64,000 bases of DNA from Wurfbainia villosa. Its lineage: Eukaryota > Streptophyta > Magnoliopsida > Zingiberales > Zingiberaceae. Location: assembly GCA_025175895.1 (NCBI GenBank), contig CM046007.1, forward strand, positions 29,655,913 to 29,719,912. Direction: 5' to 3'. This document shows positions 10,745 to 22,003 of the stretch, piece by piece (the first letter of the stretch is position 1; each line of letters starts with the position of its first letter). The position numbers and the translations under genes were made by a program. The notes under the pieces were generated by a model that had not been told where the DNA came from, did no database searches, and saw only the letters and a program-made list of their open reading frames with translations.

Positions 10745-11100
10745 ACATGATGGAGATCGGTCGTCGCATCGAACCATTACATGCGCGTCGATCGCTGCCA
10801 TAAATGGCGATCGAATCGATGGTGATCGATCAGGACCCGATCGCATACGAACCATCATGCATCGGTCCGATCGCATAAATGGCGGTCGAGCGATGTGATG
10901 ATCGGCCGACGATCGCATACGAACCATTACATGCGCGTCGATCATTGCCATAAATGCGATCGGCCCGATACGCGGGTGAGCTGGTTCGATATTGGCGTAT
11001 CGATCAGTGGCGTTAGTACCGGTCGGTGATATCGATCGATAACAATTTTGGCGGATTTAAAAATTCATAATTAATTCAATAAAGATCAAAAAATCACGAA
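10745..11100 (-). promoter_or_regulatory. Internal palindrome module upstream of ORF3
   Basis: CGATCG, GATCGATCGAT and related words between pol and ORF3 (10745-11045), preceded by the TTTCGTGATTTTT box near 11090. A CT-rich, gene-leader-like stretch follows (10735-10535) before the ORF3 ATG. Candidate internal promoter; no clear TATA box. Confidence 0.5.
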
Positions 11101-11572
11101 ATTTCGTGGGTAATATTGTTAGATCATTTCCTATCAAGGAAAAATTATTTTAAAGGTATATTACCTCTAGATTTTGATATTGACACAATCTTGAGATTTT
11201 GCAAAAGTTATGATATCTTTGCAAAACTTTGTATCACTGCTTATCAATAGGAATTTGTTTCTCAAGGTTTGATAGACATAGTTTATATTTTATTTTATTT
11301 GACATTTCCAATCATATTCTTGGAGCTATATGCACATTAATCGTACATAGGCCTTCCCAATGATTGGTCCAATGAAGGATTAATGTTTCTAGATGACACT
11401 TTGGTTCATAGTAATGCATCATAACAAGCATGATGAACCAAGTGCATCTCCCTAACATCTCACTTGTTGTCTAGGTGGCTCAATACAAAAATCATGGTTT
11501 CCTAAGTGTTTTGTGAGATGGTTAAAGGTATAAATCCTAGTATTTCTATAGAATCATGCAAAAACTACACTT

Positions 11573-12982
11573 CTATTCTACAAAGCACATCCCAAGTTCT
11601 CTCCTAAGTGATGAAAATTCTAGTTCGGGGAGAGGCTTGGTAAAGATGTCGGCTAGGTTGGACTTAGATTCAATGTAATTAAGCTCAATGTCCCCCTTAG
11701 CCACATGGTCTCTAATGAAGTGATGTTTCACTTCAATGTGCTTGGTCCTAGAGTGATGCACCGGATTTTTGGTCAAGTTAATGGTGCTCACATTATCACA
11801 AAGTACTTTTATGTTGGAGTAAGTTAGCTCATAATCTTCTAAGGTATGTTTCATCCATAATAGTTGAGCTACACAACCACCCATAGCAACATATTCGGCT
11901 TCGGTGGTTGATAAAGCAACACAAAGTTGCTTCCTACTACTCCAACTAACTAGGGAGGACCCAAGAAATTGGCATCCACCACTAGTATTTTTCCTATCCA
12001 ATTTGCACCCGGCATAATCGGAATCGGTATACCCAAGTAATTCAAATGACCTAGTCCTAGGGTACCATAGACCTACATTTAGTGTGCCCTTGACATATCT
12101 TAAAATTCTTTTAACGGCAACTAAATGAGATTCCTTAGCACATGATTGATACCTAGCACACATACCAACCGCAAATAATATGTCGGGTCTACTAGCGGTT
12201 AAATACAAGAGGCTACCAATCATGCTCCTATAAAGGGTAAGATCTATCTGTTTTCCTTCACTATCACTATCTATTTTGGCATTGGTTGCCATTGGAGTTG
12301 ACACTACCTTAGCATTTTCTAAACCAAATTTCTTAATCATTTCCTTAGCATATTTGGTTTGATAAATGTAAATTCCTTCACTAGTTTGTTTAACTTGCAA
12401 ACTCATCTCAAACTCTTTTTCCATATTTTGAATAAAGTCTTCAAGAAGCTCATCATTTGTTGACCCAAAGATAATGTCATCAACATATACTTGGGCTACA
12501 AAAATGTCCTTAGATGTTGACTTTATAAAGAGAGTTTGATCTATACTACCCCTTCTGAAATCCTTGGAGATTAGGAAAGTTGACAATCTTTCATACCAAG
12601 CCCGGGGAGCTTGTTTCAAACCATATAAGGCTTTCCTAAGTTTGTATACATGGTTTGGGTAGTCCATATTTTCAAACCCGGGAGGTTGTTCTACATACAC
12701 CTCTTCCTTAATAAACCCATTTAGGAATGCCGATTTGACATCCATTTGATGGAGTTTGAAACCCATATAGGAGGCATATGCTAAAAGTATTCTAATGGAC
12801 TCTAATCTAGCAACCGGGGCATATGTTTCATCATAATCAAGTCCTTCAACTTGATTAAAACCCCTTGCAACTAATCGTGCTTTATTTCTAGTGATATTCC
12901 CTTGGTCATCTAGTTTGTTCCTAAAGACCCATCTTGTAGTAATAATAGTGTTTTCACTTGGTCTAGGAACTAACTCCCACAC
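11573..12982 (-). pseudogene. Sirevirus A reverse transcriptase and RNase H
   Basis: Copia RT/RNase H module that copies element RNA into DNA. RT motifs: ARLVARGFNQVEGLDYDETY, QMDVKSAFLNG, LYGLKQAPRAWYERL, YVDDIIFGS (catalytic DD). RNase H: DSDYAGCKLDRKNTSGGCQF, STTEAEYVA, TKHIEVKHHFIRDHV, DIFTKPLP. About ten residues are missing right after FEMSL, where Sirevirus C has VGELTFFLGL: a clean in-frame deletion in a conserved RT segment. A TAA at about 12981-12983 separates this part from integrase. Otherwise open for 469 codons. Confidence 0.93.
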
Positions 12983-13074
12983 TTAACTCCTATCAAATTG
13001 AGCCAATTCATCTTGCATTGCTAAGATCCAATCCGGATCAAGCAATGCATCTTTAATGGGCTCAATTTGAGAAA

Positions 13075-14202
13075 TTAAACTATATGACTAGTGGGGTCCC
13101 TATGGAATGACCTAGTCCTAACTCCTTGAGATAATTCACCCACAATTTGATCTAATGGGTGACTTTGATGAACTCTTATGGTTCTAGGAGGTGTATCAAG
13201 TTGAGTTTGATCATGATCTACTTCAATTCTATGTTCATTATCGGAATCGTCCCTTACTTCCCCTTGATTATTACCCCCTAAGTTTAAATCTTGAAATTGT
13301 TTGGTAATTTCTTGATTTTCATTATTTATGTCATCATCAATAGGGAATTTTCTAGGGTATGTATTTGAAGTTTCATCAAATTGAACATTTGAAGATTCTT
13401 CAATCTTTTGAGTCCTTTTATTGTAGACTCTATATCCTACACTAGTGGATGAGTATCCAACTAGGATTCCCTCATCCGCTTTGGACTCAAATTTACTTAG
13501 GTTGTCTTTGGTATTTAAGATATAGACTTTACATCCAAAGACCTTAAAATAATGAAGTGTTGGAATTGTACCATTCCACAATTCAAATGGAGTTTTTCCT
13601 AAAAACCTATGAATTAATACCCTATTTTGGATATAGCAAGCGGTATTAACCGCTTCCGCCCACAAGTAGCTAGGTAAGGAATATGCATTAAGCATTGTCC
13701 TAGCCGCTTCTTGTAGGGCACGATTTTTTCTTTCCACAACCCCATTTTGTTGGGGTGTTCTAGGACAAGAAAATTCGTGCTTGTACCCTTGTTCTAAGCA
13801 AAAAGTTGAAAAGTTAGAATTCTCAAACTCTCCACCATGATCACTACGGATCCGGTTGATTTTGAGTTTTCTTTCATTTTCTACTCTTTTGCTAAATCCT
13901 ATGATTATTTCTAAGGTTTCATCCTTATTTTTCAAGAAAAACACCCAAGTAAACCTAGAAAAATCATCTACTATTACCAAGCAATATTTACTACCAATTA
14001 TAGATGGGGTACTATGGCAATCAAATAAATCCATATGTAGCAATTCTAATGGTAAAGCGGTACTAAGTAAGTTTTTACCTTTGTGTGATGTTTTTGATTG
14101 TTTCCCTTCTTGACAAGCATCACACATCTTGTCCTTGAGATATTTGACTCTAGGCAATCCTTTGACTAGCTTCAATTTTGCTATTTTGGCTATATTCTTC
14201 AT
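13075..14202 (-). pseudogene. Sirevirus A integrase
   Basis: Integrase inserts the cDNA into the genome. Zinc-binding C residues CDACQEGKQ near 14120; catalytic triad in LLHMDLFDC, RSDHGGEFEN and NGVVERKNR (D, D, E). The GKTPFELWNG and FGCKVYILN segments and a Sirevirus-type acidic linker follow. The upstream join to protease is broken by TGA at about 14224-14226 (a Trp position). Downstream, TAA near 13075 coincides with a frameshift before the RT linker. The catalytic core itself is uninterrupted. Confidence 0.93.
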
Positions 14203-14226
14203 GTTTATATGACCTAGTCTCCTATG

Positions 14227-14625
14227 TCAAAGCCAACTTTCTTCCTCTTTTGCAATAAGACACTTAGTGGAAGGATTAGTAGCATAAGATAAATCAACAT
14301 AATATATATTTGATTTTCTAAAGCCTACTAACATGCAATCATTTATAGTTTTGTGTCTTATAAAGCATTTTGAGGAATCAAACTTAACATCAAAATTTGC
14401 ATCACATAATTGGCTTACACTAAGTAAGTTAAATTTCATATTTTTAACTAATAGAACTCTATGAATAGCAAGATTGGGAGATACCTCAATGGTGCCCTTT
14501 CCTAAGATTTTAAGTTTGCCGCTATTACCAAAAGACACTTTTCCTTGGCTAGTGTGGTTGATAGTGGAGAATTTTCTCTCATCCCCGGTCATATGCTTTG
14601 AGCACCCACTATCAACTATCCACAA
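14227..14625 (-). CDS. Sirevirus A protease and start of integrase
   Basis: Aspartic protease of the polyprotein with the active-site motif WIVDSGCSKHMTGD at its N-terminus, followed by LLSVSQLCD and the linker to integrase (KCLIAKEEESWL). It directly follows the Gag end at 14641, separated by a stop. Confidence 0.85.
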   Translation of the reverse strand: MWIVDSGCSKHMTGDERKFSTINHTSQGKVSFGNSGKLKILGKGTIEVSPNLAIHRVLLVKNMKFNLLSVSQLCDANFDVKFDSSKCFIRHKTINDCMLVGFRKSNIYYVDLSYATNPSTKCLIAKEEESWL

Positions 14626-14640
14626 GCTTGGATCTTCTAC

Positions 14641-16256
14641 CTATGTCACATGAAAAACACAATCCTTAGGTACCCAAATCTTAGGACCACTAGCATTAGT
14701 TATAAATTTCTTTGGTACCCATGCTTTTCTCCACTTACTTTTAATCATGGATTTTCTACTAACTAGGGATGCAAATGCTACCTCTTTCTCCTTAGGTTTA
14801 TATCCTAAACCGGCCTTATTGTAAATTGCCCTTTGGTCCTTGATAATCATATCTAGATATTTGGAACCATTAGTGAACTTTTCTAGGCATGTTCTTAATT
14901 TACTTATTTCTTTTCTTAACTCATCATTTTCATCCCTAAGAGTACACTTATCATCACTAGATGATTTATCACATGATGCATCTATATTCTTAAATGATTT
15001 GATTTCTAATTTTAGATCCTTAATACTAGTTTTTGATCTATTTAAAGCATTTTGTAAACATGCAATAGTCTTATAAAGTAAATCTACTTTGGGTGAGTCA
15101 TTTACCTCATCATCATCACTTGATGATGATTCATCACTTGAAGAGGAAGAATACTCCTCGCAGCTTCGGTTTCTTCCAATGCCATGAGGGCTAAGTTCCG
15201 GGTTGAATGGCAAGCTTCTTCACCGTCGGTAGACTCCTCCATACTTAGAGTGTCCCACGTTTGTGCCAACATCGCCTCCTTCTTCTTCTTTTCCTTCTTC
15301 TTCTTATCCTTCTCCTCCTTTTTCTTTAGTTCCGGGCAATTGGGCTTTATATGCCCTTTCTTGTTACCAACCAAAACACGTCACGTTAGAGATAGAATTT
15401 GAATTGTTAGAAGATTTACCTCTTGAGTTGAAACATCCTCTTCACATCCTTCTTGGTGAGCCTCCTTGACTTCCACCAAATTTCTTGGCGTAGTGTGCTA
15501 CCTCACTTGCCGACAACTCATCCTCACTACTTGATGAGTCCTCCTCGGATTCGGATGAGGAAGACACCTCCTTCTTTTCCTTTTCTTCTTCTCCTTCTTT
15601 CCTACAACAAGAGCTATACCCTTCTCTTTGGATGAAGTGTTAGCTTGTTCATGCAATTGAAATTCACAAAATAACTCATCTAATTTAACTAATGAAAGAT
15701 CCTAGAGACCTTATAGGCATCTACCATTGAGGCCCATAAGGTGGTCCTAGGAAGGCTTGTAATACATACCTCACAAGGTCTCGGTTGTCGACCTTTTCAC
15801 CTATAAGCGTGTAGTCCGTTGACTACCTCCTTGCGCCCATGCATTTGGCTCACCGTTTCATTTGTCTTCATAGTGAAGCTTTGGAGTTGGCCAATCAAAA
15901 GATCCCTCTTGGCCCTTCTTGTCTCTTTGGATCCCGTTGAGTTCGATGAGCTTCTCCCAAAGCTCCTTTGCGGAGTTGAATGGCCCGACCTTAGATAGTT
16001 GCTCCTTGGATAGACCACATTGAAGTGTAGTCGTTGCTTTTACATTGCTTGTGCTTTCTTGGCCATCTCTCTTGTCCAATCCTTTGTCGGTAGTGGTGCT
16101 CGAATTAGTCGACCGGCTTCTCAAAACCATCTACAATGCTAAACCAATTTTCAATATCGTTCATTAAATAATACTCCATCCTACCTTTCCAATATCCAAA
16201 ATCGTTGCGTCGAAGAAGCGGAGGCCTGCCGTGCTATACCCCTCTTGAAATGTCAT
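14641..16256 (-). pseudogene. Sirevirus A Gag, several frameshifts
   Basis: Starts at ATG 16256-16254. Retrotransposon gag (PF14223-type) signatures: LQCGLSKEQLSKVGPFNSAK and AKRDLLIGQLQSF, in two frames. The zinc knuckle near 15340-15374 (GNKKGHIKPNCP) is interrupted by a 1-base indel on its N-terminal side. A Lys/Glu-rich stretch and Ser/Asp tracts follow. The C-terminal domain 15213-14641 has a coiled coil and ends in two WVPK motifs just before protease. There are at least four frame changes. Confidence 0.85.
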
Positions 16257-16296
16257 CTTTGCTCCGGTTGATTGCTAGATCTTCCGATGCGATCCA

Positions 16297-16308
16297 GACT
16301 CGATACCA
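16297..16308 (-). other. Primer binding site of Sirevirus A
   Basis: TGGTATCGAGTC two bases from the LTR end, a variant of the initiator-Met tRNA site TGGTATCAGAGC with one base missing. Confidence 0.7.
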
Positions 16309-16310
16309 CT

Positions 16311-17489
16311 TGTAAGGATCGTTTGAAGGCTAGAGGGGGTGAATAGCTCTTTCGTTTCTACAAAATAATTAGTGGAAGCAAACACAAGTAATATATGTAA
16401 AACAAAAACCAATGCTAACAAAGCCTTTCGTGGTTGGAGATAACGCTCCTACTCCAGCGATCCTTAAGGTGGATCAACCCAAGCAATTTCACTATGAAGC
16501 TTTCTCTTTACAAAGACCTCCTCTTCTTACAAAGATGATAATGAAGATTTGAGAGGAGAAAGGAGATTAATACACTTAGAAAGCTTGGAAAACTTGTAGG
16601 AGCTTAGAAGAAAGATCGGAATATAAGCATTAGGCTCTTCTTGCTCCTTGGGCTCTTTTTATAGGAAAGAGCCTCTTTTTCCCGTTGGAGTCTATCGGTC
16701 GATGATGACTTTCATCGATCATTCGCCGATTCTAACGGCTTACGAGCGCCGGATTCATGGGATTTGCCGTCGTCATCGCCAACAGGAAGACTATCGATCG
16801 GCCGCCAGCGATGGCGATTCGGTGATCTTCGCTAAATAGCCGGCCAGCGATCGGCTACAGCCGATGTTTATGATCGGCGCCAATGATAGCGATCATTGCC
16901 CGGCTTGGCTGGATCAGTCGGAGTCATCATCGATTCAGCTAGGATAACCACCTTCGAACTCTAATGCTATATTTTAAGGGCGATTCGGCACCATGTTCCG
17001 GTCAATATGACTAATTCATACTTGAAAACATAACCTAAGCCTAGACTTAACCTTCTAGCTTCTCCATCAGCCTTGCGCCTCTAGGATTTCTCTGAGTCCA
17101 CGACTCCATCCATGCGCTTGCCTTCAAAAGCTTCCTTCGGTTTCGTCATGCTTTAGGTTTCTTCTTTGCCAAAGTACGCTTGGACTTTACGCCGCCAAGA
17201 CTACATGCTTGGACTTATGCCGCCAAGACTTTCCTTTGGTCTTCCTTTTCCAAGGACTGCTTGGACTTTACGCCGCCAAGACTACATGCTTGGACTTATG
17301 CTACCAAGACCTTTCCTTGACTTCTCTTTGCCAAGATCACACTTGGACTTGTCTTTTACCAAGTCTTCATACTTGGATTTTCCGGTCACTTAAACATGTA
17401 TACAATTAGATCACAAAACATTGCCTAACTTAGATGATTATCCAAACATCAAAATATATATAAATGCTTGGGGCATTGTTGCACCAACA
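16311..17489 (-). repeat. Sirevirus A 5' LTR
   Basis: 1179 bp. Pairs with 7077-8310. Holds the CGATCG block (16690-17010), TATA box (about 16654-16664) and hairpin array (17169-17376). The G-tract box has five G, against ten in the partner. Confidence 0.92.
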
Positions 17490-17769
17490 ATCTACCCTCA
17501 CTAAAACTCTCTCCTTCTCGATAATACACCGGAGGTGGAGAAACCTCATACAAAAGAGCTAATACAAGAATAAGTGACCAAATACAAGATGAAAAATAAC
17601 TTTACAAGAAGAATACTTTTGCTTGATCTCTTTTAGTCGCTTTGGAATGTCTTTGAAGACTTGAAATGCAGCAACACTTTGCCTCATAATCGCTCCAAGA
17701 ACCCTTGCTCAAAATCTCCTCCACAGCTCCTTTTAATGCTTCTGATCGAGCTGATTTTCACTTTGCAGT

Positions 17770-18120
17770 CGACTACCAAAAGGCCCCAGTCGATTGCCCA
17801 CAGTATCATTATCTCACAACGGACTAATCCATATTGGATTTCGGCTCAACCAACTGACTGCCCTTACCTAGCAATTGACTACCATATCTATCAGTCGACT
17901 GTCATAAATCAACAGTCAACTACGAAGCCTTCTGTGCCCATGCCCACGAACCAAGTCGATTGGTCAACCCTAGCAATCAATTGTCAGAGCCATCGTCTGC
18001 AGTCGAGCCTCAGTTGACTACATGACCAGTCGACTAGGTGAACCAAAATGAGCTCCTGAGTATTGATTACTCGGTCAGTCAACTTACCAATGCCATCAGT
18101 TGACTGGTACACCTCAAACA
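17770..18120. promoter_or_regulatory. CAGTCGACTG palindrome block in B LTR
   Basis: CAGTCGACT, CAGTCGATTG, CAGTCAACTA and other degenerate copies. Same word family as Sireviruses C and D, less regular. Confidence 0.6.
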
Positions 18121-18552
18121 TGAGATTTAACCCAAGTATGATCCTCTCATACTTGATGCTCACCCTAGGCCTAGATCTAAGTCATCTAGCTACCTCCATT
18201 AGTCTCACACTCTCAGGGTCCATCTGAGTCCTCCATAACTCCTTCACCCTTTGCGTTAGCCTTTAGGTTCTTTCATCGGCTTTGTCATGCTATCGAATAC
18301 CCTTATCCTAGATCTCAAGCTTTAAGCCACTTCGATCAGCCTCATGCCCTTGGTTTGAGTCTACGACTCTTACCTTTGTCCCTAGCCTTCATGTGCTTCC
18401 GTCGACCTTGTCATGCTAACAGGCCTACCTTTGTCAAGAGGTTGCGCCTCTGAAACTTCTCCATTACCAAGCCTCAATGCTTGAACTTTCGCCACTAAGA
18501 CTACACACTTGAACTTACATGGCCAAGACTACACCCTTAGACTTTCCTATTG

Positions 18553-18744
18553 CCAAATATCTATATTTGGACTTTCCCTTGCCAAGACTCCACCCTTCGA
18601 TTTTTCCTTGCCAAGTATCTATACTTGGACTTCTTCAATGGCAAGACTCCAATCTTGGACTTCCCTTGCCAAGTATCTATACTTGACTTTTCCATTTCCA
18701 AGAATTCAATCTTGGACTTCTTCTTGCTAAGTCTCCAAACTTGG
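18553..18744. repeat. Array of seven hairpins at 29-bp period, B LTR
   Basis: 18-bp inverted repeats such as CCAAGTATCTATACTTGG, with centres at 18561, 18590, 18619, 18649, 18677, 18706 and 18735. Spacing is 28-30 bp. Confidence 0.85.
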
Positions 18745-18800
18745 ACTCGAGTCTCACTCGAGTTTGGTCAACCTTTAACCTGAGGACAATTGCTCCGACA

Positions 18801-19930
18801 ATCTCCCTCATATGTTGGATACCCCAATCCATCCACTAGTCATATGATCATCAAGCGTATTGACAAACATCAAAACACTACTCAAGTCTCACTCGTGACA
18901 CGGGTCGATTGCACTAAAAATCTTCCCCTTTTTTATGTTTGATAATACGTTTAAGTTAGGCTAACCCATAAGCCCAAATAACTCTTCTTATGCCAAAGCA
19001 TAATGAAGATTTACCTAACTTAAACCCTCATTTCTCCCCCTTTGGCATACATCAAAAAGCCTACCAAGGGTTTACCATGTCTCATCTTTCAATGAGATCC
19101 TCATTCTCCCCCTTGGTCCAAAATCATCTTAAATGCCTTCATTCTCCTTAGTGATACTCCCTTATCACTAAATGCAAGACATTCCTCATTCTCCCCATTT
19201 TAACTTTCATCCATCATCCCTTGTTGGATAAACTCCCCCTAAAGACTTTCTCACCCTTGACCATTGCACCACCAATGTTCTTAGAGAGTTTCTAAGCATA
19301 TAGGAAACCTAAACAATCAAAAATAAGAGAAAAAGTTCAAACTTGAACTTTAACCTCATCCTAATCAACTCTCCTATTCATTTTCAATGAACATTTTACC
19401 CTTCCAATGCTTCTCTAAGCATATCATATGGTTAGGAGAAGTTAGGGTACATAAGGGTGTTGAATGAGCTAAACAACCCTTGTTTAGCCAAAATCAACAT
19501 CAGTAGTCGACTGTGTCAGCAACCAATCAATTGGCATCAGTAGCAGTTGACTGGAGTCTAATTTTTCAGAAATCAGACTTTTCAGATGAATTTGTAAAAT
19601 ACATAAGTAATTATGTATTTTTCAAAAAATCATGAAATTTTGGATACGCTTTATTTATGCCAAGTACAATGGGTGAGAATTAGTTTTATATGGAAATACC
19701 CATTAAATTAAAAGAATGATACAAAGTTTAAAAGCATTGAAGCCTTCAATGTTTTGTCTAACTTTTATGTCAATATTATCAATGGTGATTGCTATCAAAA
19801 GATAGACTTCACCAAGGTTTTCTAAAATGGTTTTGAAATTATTTTCAAACCTTATATTGAATCATGGCAAATAGGCTCAATGCACATGACTTGTACATTA
19901 GCTTTCCTCATGATTCCTCCATGTTATATT
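18801..19930 (-). other. Sirevirus B 3' non-coding region with polypurine tracts
   Basis: Minus-strand TGAGGGAGAT abuts the LTR. More GGGGGAG tracts lie near 19030, 19110 and 19235. CAGTCGACTG words at 19500-19560 stand where the relative at 2377-2418 has CGATCG words. A conserved AAATTTCATGATTTTT box is at about 19625-19640. Confidence 0.6.
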
Positions 19931-20658
19931 TGTTAGTGCCTATAAGATTCACATACCTCCACAATGACATGATATTGTCCACTTTGGGCCTAAGCCCTCA
20001 TGGTTTTATTTTTGGACTTTACCCAAAAAGTCTCATGCCAATGGAGATATTTTTTCAGCTTATAAGTACATGATCTTTTTCACGTCTTACCAATGTGGGA
20101 CTTTGATTGTATTTTTAATACTCCCAACAATCTCCCCCTCAAAGGAAGGACCACATTAGGCCCCCCCCTCAAGTATATCTATCCTCAAAGGACTTCCTCT
20201 ATTTGATATCCAATCTTGACCCACGGGACTTCCGCCATTTGTCCCAGTGGACTTGTACGATTATCGATTCTCTCGACCTAGCGGGCTTCACTAATTGTTG
20301 ATTCTCGGCCTAAGCTTGGGCTTCACTGTCGATTATGCGGTCCTCCATACCCAATTGGACTTTATGCCTGGTGTCTGGTTCTCGAGATCCGGATATGAGA
20401 GTCTCACTTCCTTCATTCGAGATGCATGGCTTGACATAGACCATGACTCTGATACCAATTGTTAGTGTCTATAAGATTCACATATCGTCACAATGATATG
20501 ATATTGTCCACTTTGGGCCTAAGACATCATGGTTTTATTTTTGGCCTTTACCCAAAAGGTCTCATTCCAATGAAGATATCTTTTCTTCTTATAAGCACAT
20601 GATCTTTTCCATGTCTTACCAATGTAGGACTTTGATTGTATTCTTAATATTTCCAACA
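19931..20658 (-). mobile_element. Complete TRIM retrotransposon
   Basis: 728 bp with two 199-bp LTRs (19931-20129 and 20460-20658, TGTTGG...TAACA on the minus strand). PBS TTGGTATCAGAGTCATGG (about 20442-20459) matches initiator-Met tRNA, PPT GAGGGGGAGAT abuts the 3' LTR, and the 5-bp target duplication is ATATT (19926-19930 and 20659-20663). The 330-bp interior has no ORF, so it depends on other elements' proteins. Inserted in the 3' region of Sirevirus B. Confidence 0.93.
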
Positions 20659-20663
20659 ATATT

Positions 20664-21460
20664 ATGAGTTTGAGTTCATATAAATGTACTATATAAGCTT
20701 ATGAACCTAACTCATTTTTCTAATATCTCACGTGTCTAGCGTGTATCAATACACACACATATCATCTTATAGTCCTTGTGAGATGTGAGTTTTAATTTTT
20801 CCTAAAATAAGAGGTCATGCATTATATCTAGGCATATCCATTTGATTCCTTTATCTAGGATATCAAATAATGTCATTTGTCCTTAAATCAATTTTAATGA
20901 TCTTAATGCATGAATTATTATCATGGCATAAATAATTGCATAATTTAAAAGCACTTGCTCATGATTCATGATGTCATGGCATAATATAGATAAACCTATG
21001 TATTAGCATGACATTAATCACTCTAAGTACTATCCTGACATTTTAAATGATCATATTAAGCATGATAGTATGACATGCCATATGACAAACAAAGCATGAC
21101 AAATATATAAAATACAAAGGACTAGAACACCTAAGTCTTAAAACTAATTGTCATTTTCTAGGATTAGGTCCAATTTGTCATAATAACTCAACTAACTCCT
21201 ATGAGTGTGTCAAAGTCCCAACTTGACACATTCTTAACCTTAACCTATTTATGCCAATTATAATCAATTTTTCATCTTCTATTAAATCCATTAGCACATC
21301 CTAAAATCATTTAAGATCCATTTCTAAACTCATTTCCAAGGTATCACATTATCTAGAAAATGCACTAAAGTGTCAACTTTGTCATGGTTAGGTTAACTAT
21401 CCATCCATTTAAGGTTAACACACCCTAAACCCAGCTAGCATGAAGGGATCATGCTCGTAG
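20664..21460 (-). other. Sirevirus B non-coding region between gag and TRIM
   Basis: No ORF of note. Aligns by eye with 1256-1990 on the opposite strand, continuing the gag-only family architecture. Confidence 0.55.
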
Positions 21461-21464
21461 GAAC

Positions 21465-22003
21465 TCAAAATCTATTTAAGCTCCTTGGGTTTACTAGGTA
21501 CTCACTAGGGATAACCTCCCTTGGTACCTTCTTAATTACCCTCCTAGGCTTGGAAGTCTTGGTCATTGTGGTCTTATCTAGGTCAACTCTAGGGATGACT
21601 TCCCTTATGACCTTCTTCAGCTCCTTTAAAACTTTAGCCACTAGACACCTACCATGGTCAACTTTAGGAATGACTTCTCTTGTGACCTTGGCATTCCTAG
21701 ACCTAGTATTTGCTCCATAGTTAAATGGAACATTATGATAGGTAGACTTATCTATCTTGGAATTAGGTTTGTGACCCAAATCTTTCTTGTCCATAGATTT
21801 TCTTTGCCTATTAACACCTAACTTTTGACTACTAGACTCATTAAGCATCTTTTCCATTCTTATAAGGGTATTTTTCATTTTCTCAAGCTTCGATCTCAAA
21901 TCTTGATTCTCTACTTCTAATACTACAGTTTTTGATTGTCCATTATACCTTTGGGCATTCGTCTTCCTCCTATGCATATGTCTATTTTTCTTGGGGTTAT
22001 TAC
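21465..22003 (-). CDS. Sirevirus B Gag C-terminal part
   Basis: Open for 170 codons: a coiled-coil stretch (VLEVENQDLRSKLEKMKNTL) and a basic region with repeated REVIPKVD-type motifs, ending SLNRF. Homologous to 720-1240 and uninterrupted where that copy has a stop. The upstream Gag part continues at 23838 beyond the solo LTR inserted at 22004. Confidence 0.75.

Larger units (their letters stand above)
7077..17489 (-). mobile_element. Sirevirus A, full-length autonomous-type Ty1-copia element
   Basis: A 10.4-kb element on the minus strand. It has LTRs of 1234 bp (7077-8310) and 1179 bp (16311-17489), perfect 5-bp target duplications (ATCTA), PBS, polypurine tract, gag, protease-integrase-RT-RNase H, and an extra ORF downstream of pol. 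It inserted into the 3' LTR of Sirevirus B. Coding parts carry several stops and frameshifts. Many LTR differences are 1-2 bp indels, so part of the damage could be consensus error in the assembly. Confidence 0.92.
17490..18800 (-). repeat. Sirevirus B 3' LTR, upper piece
   Basis: Continues the LTR begun at 6860 after the duplicated ATCTA. Ends GCTCCGACA (LTR start TGTCGGAGC on the minus strand). Carries CAGTCGACTG-type words (17770-18120) and seven phased hairpins (18553-18744). About 1.5 kb in total with the lower piece. Confidence 0.8.

Noticed and set aside
10587..10951. Minus-strand ORFs of 60 and 72 codons between pol and ORF3
   Set aside because: Translation of the palindrome block and leader; repeated MVRMRS pattern reflects the DNA words.
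18553..18744. Regularly spaced repeats that resemble a CRISPR array
   Set aside because: The repeats are variable hairpins inside a plant LTR, spacers are only about 11 bp, and the context is eukaryotic.
20442..20459. Possible tRNA gene at the TGGTATCAGAG sequence
   Set aside because: It is a primer binding site next to an LTR; no tRNA cloverleaf follows. The same holds at 45291 and 60953.
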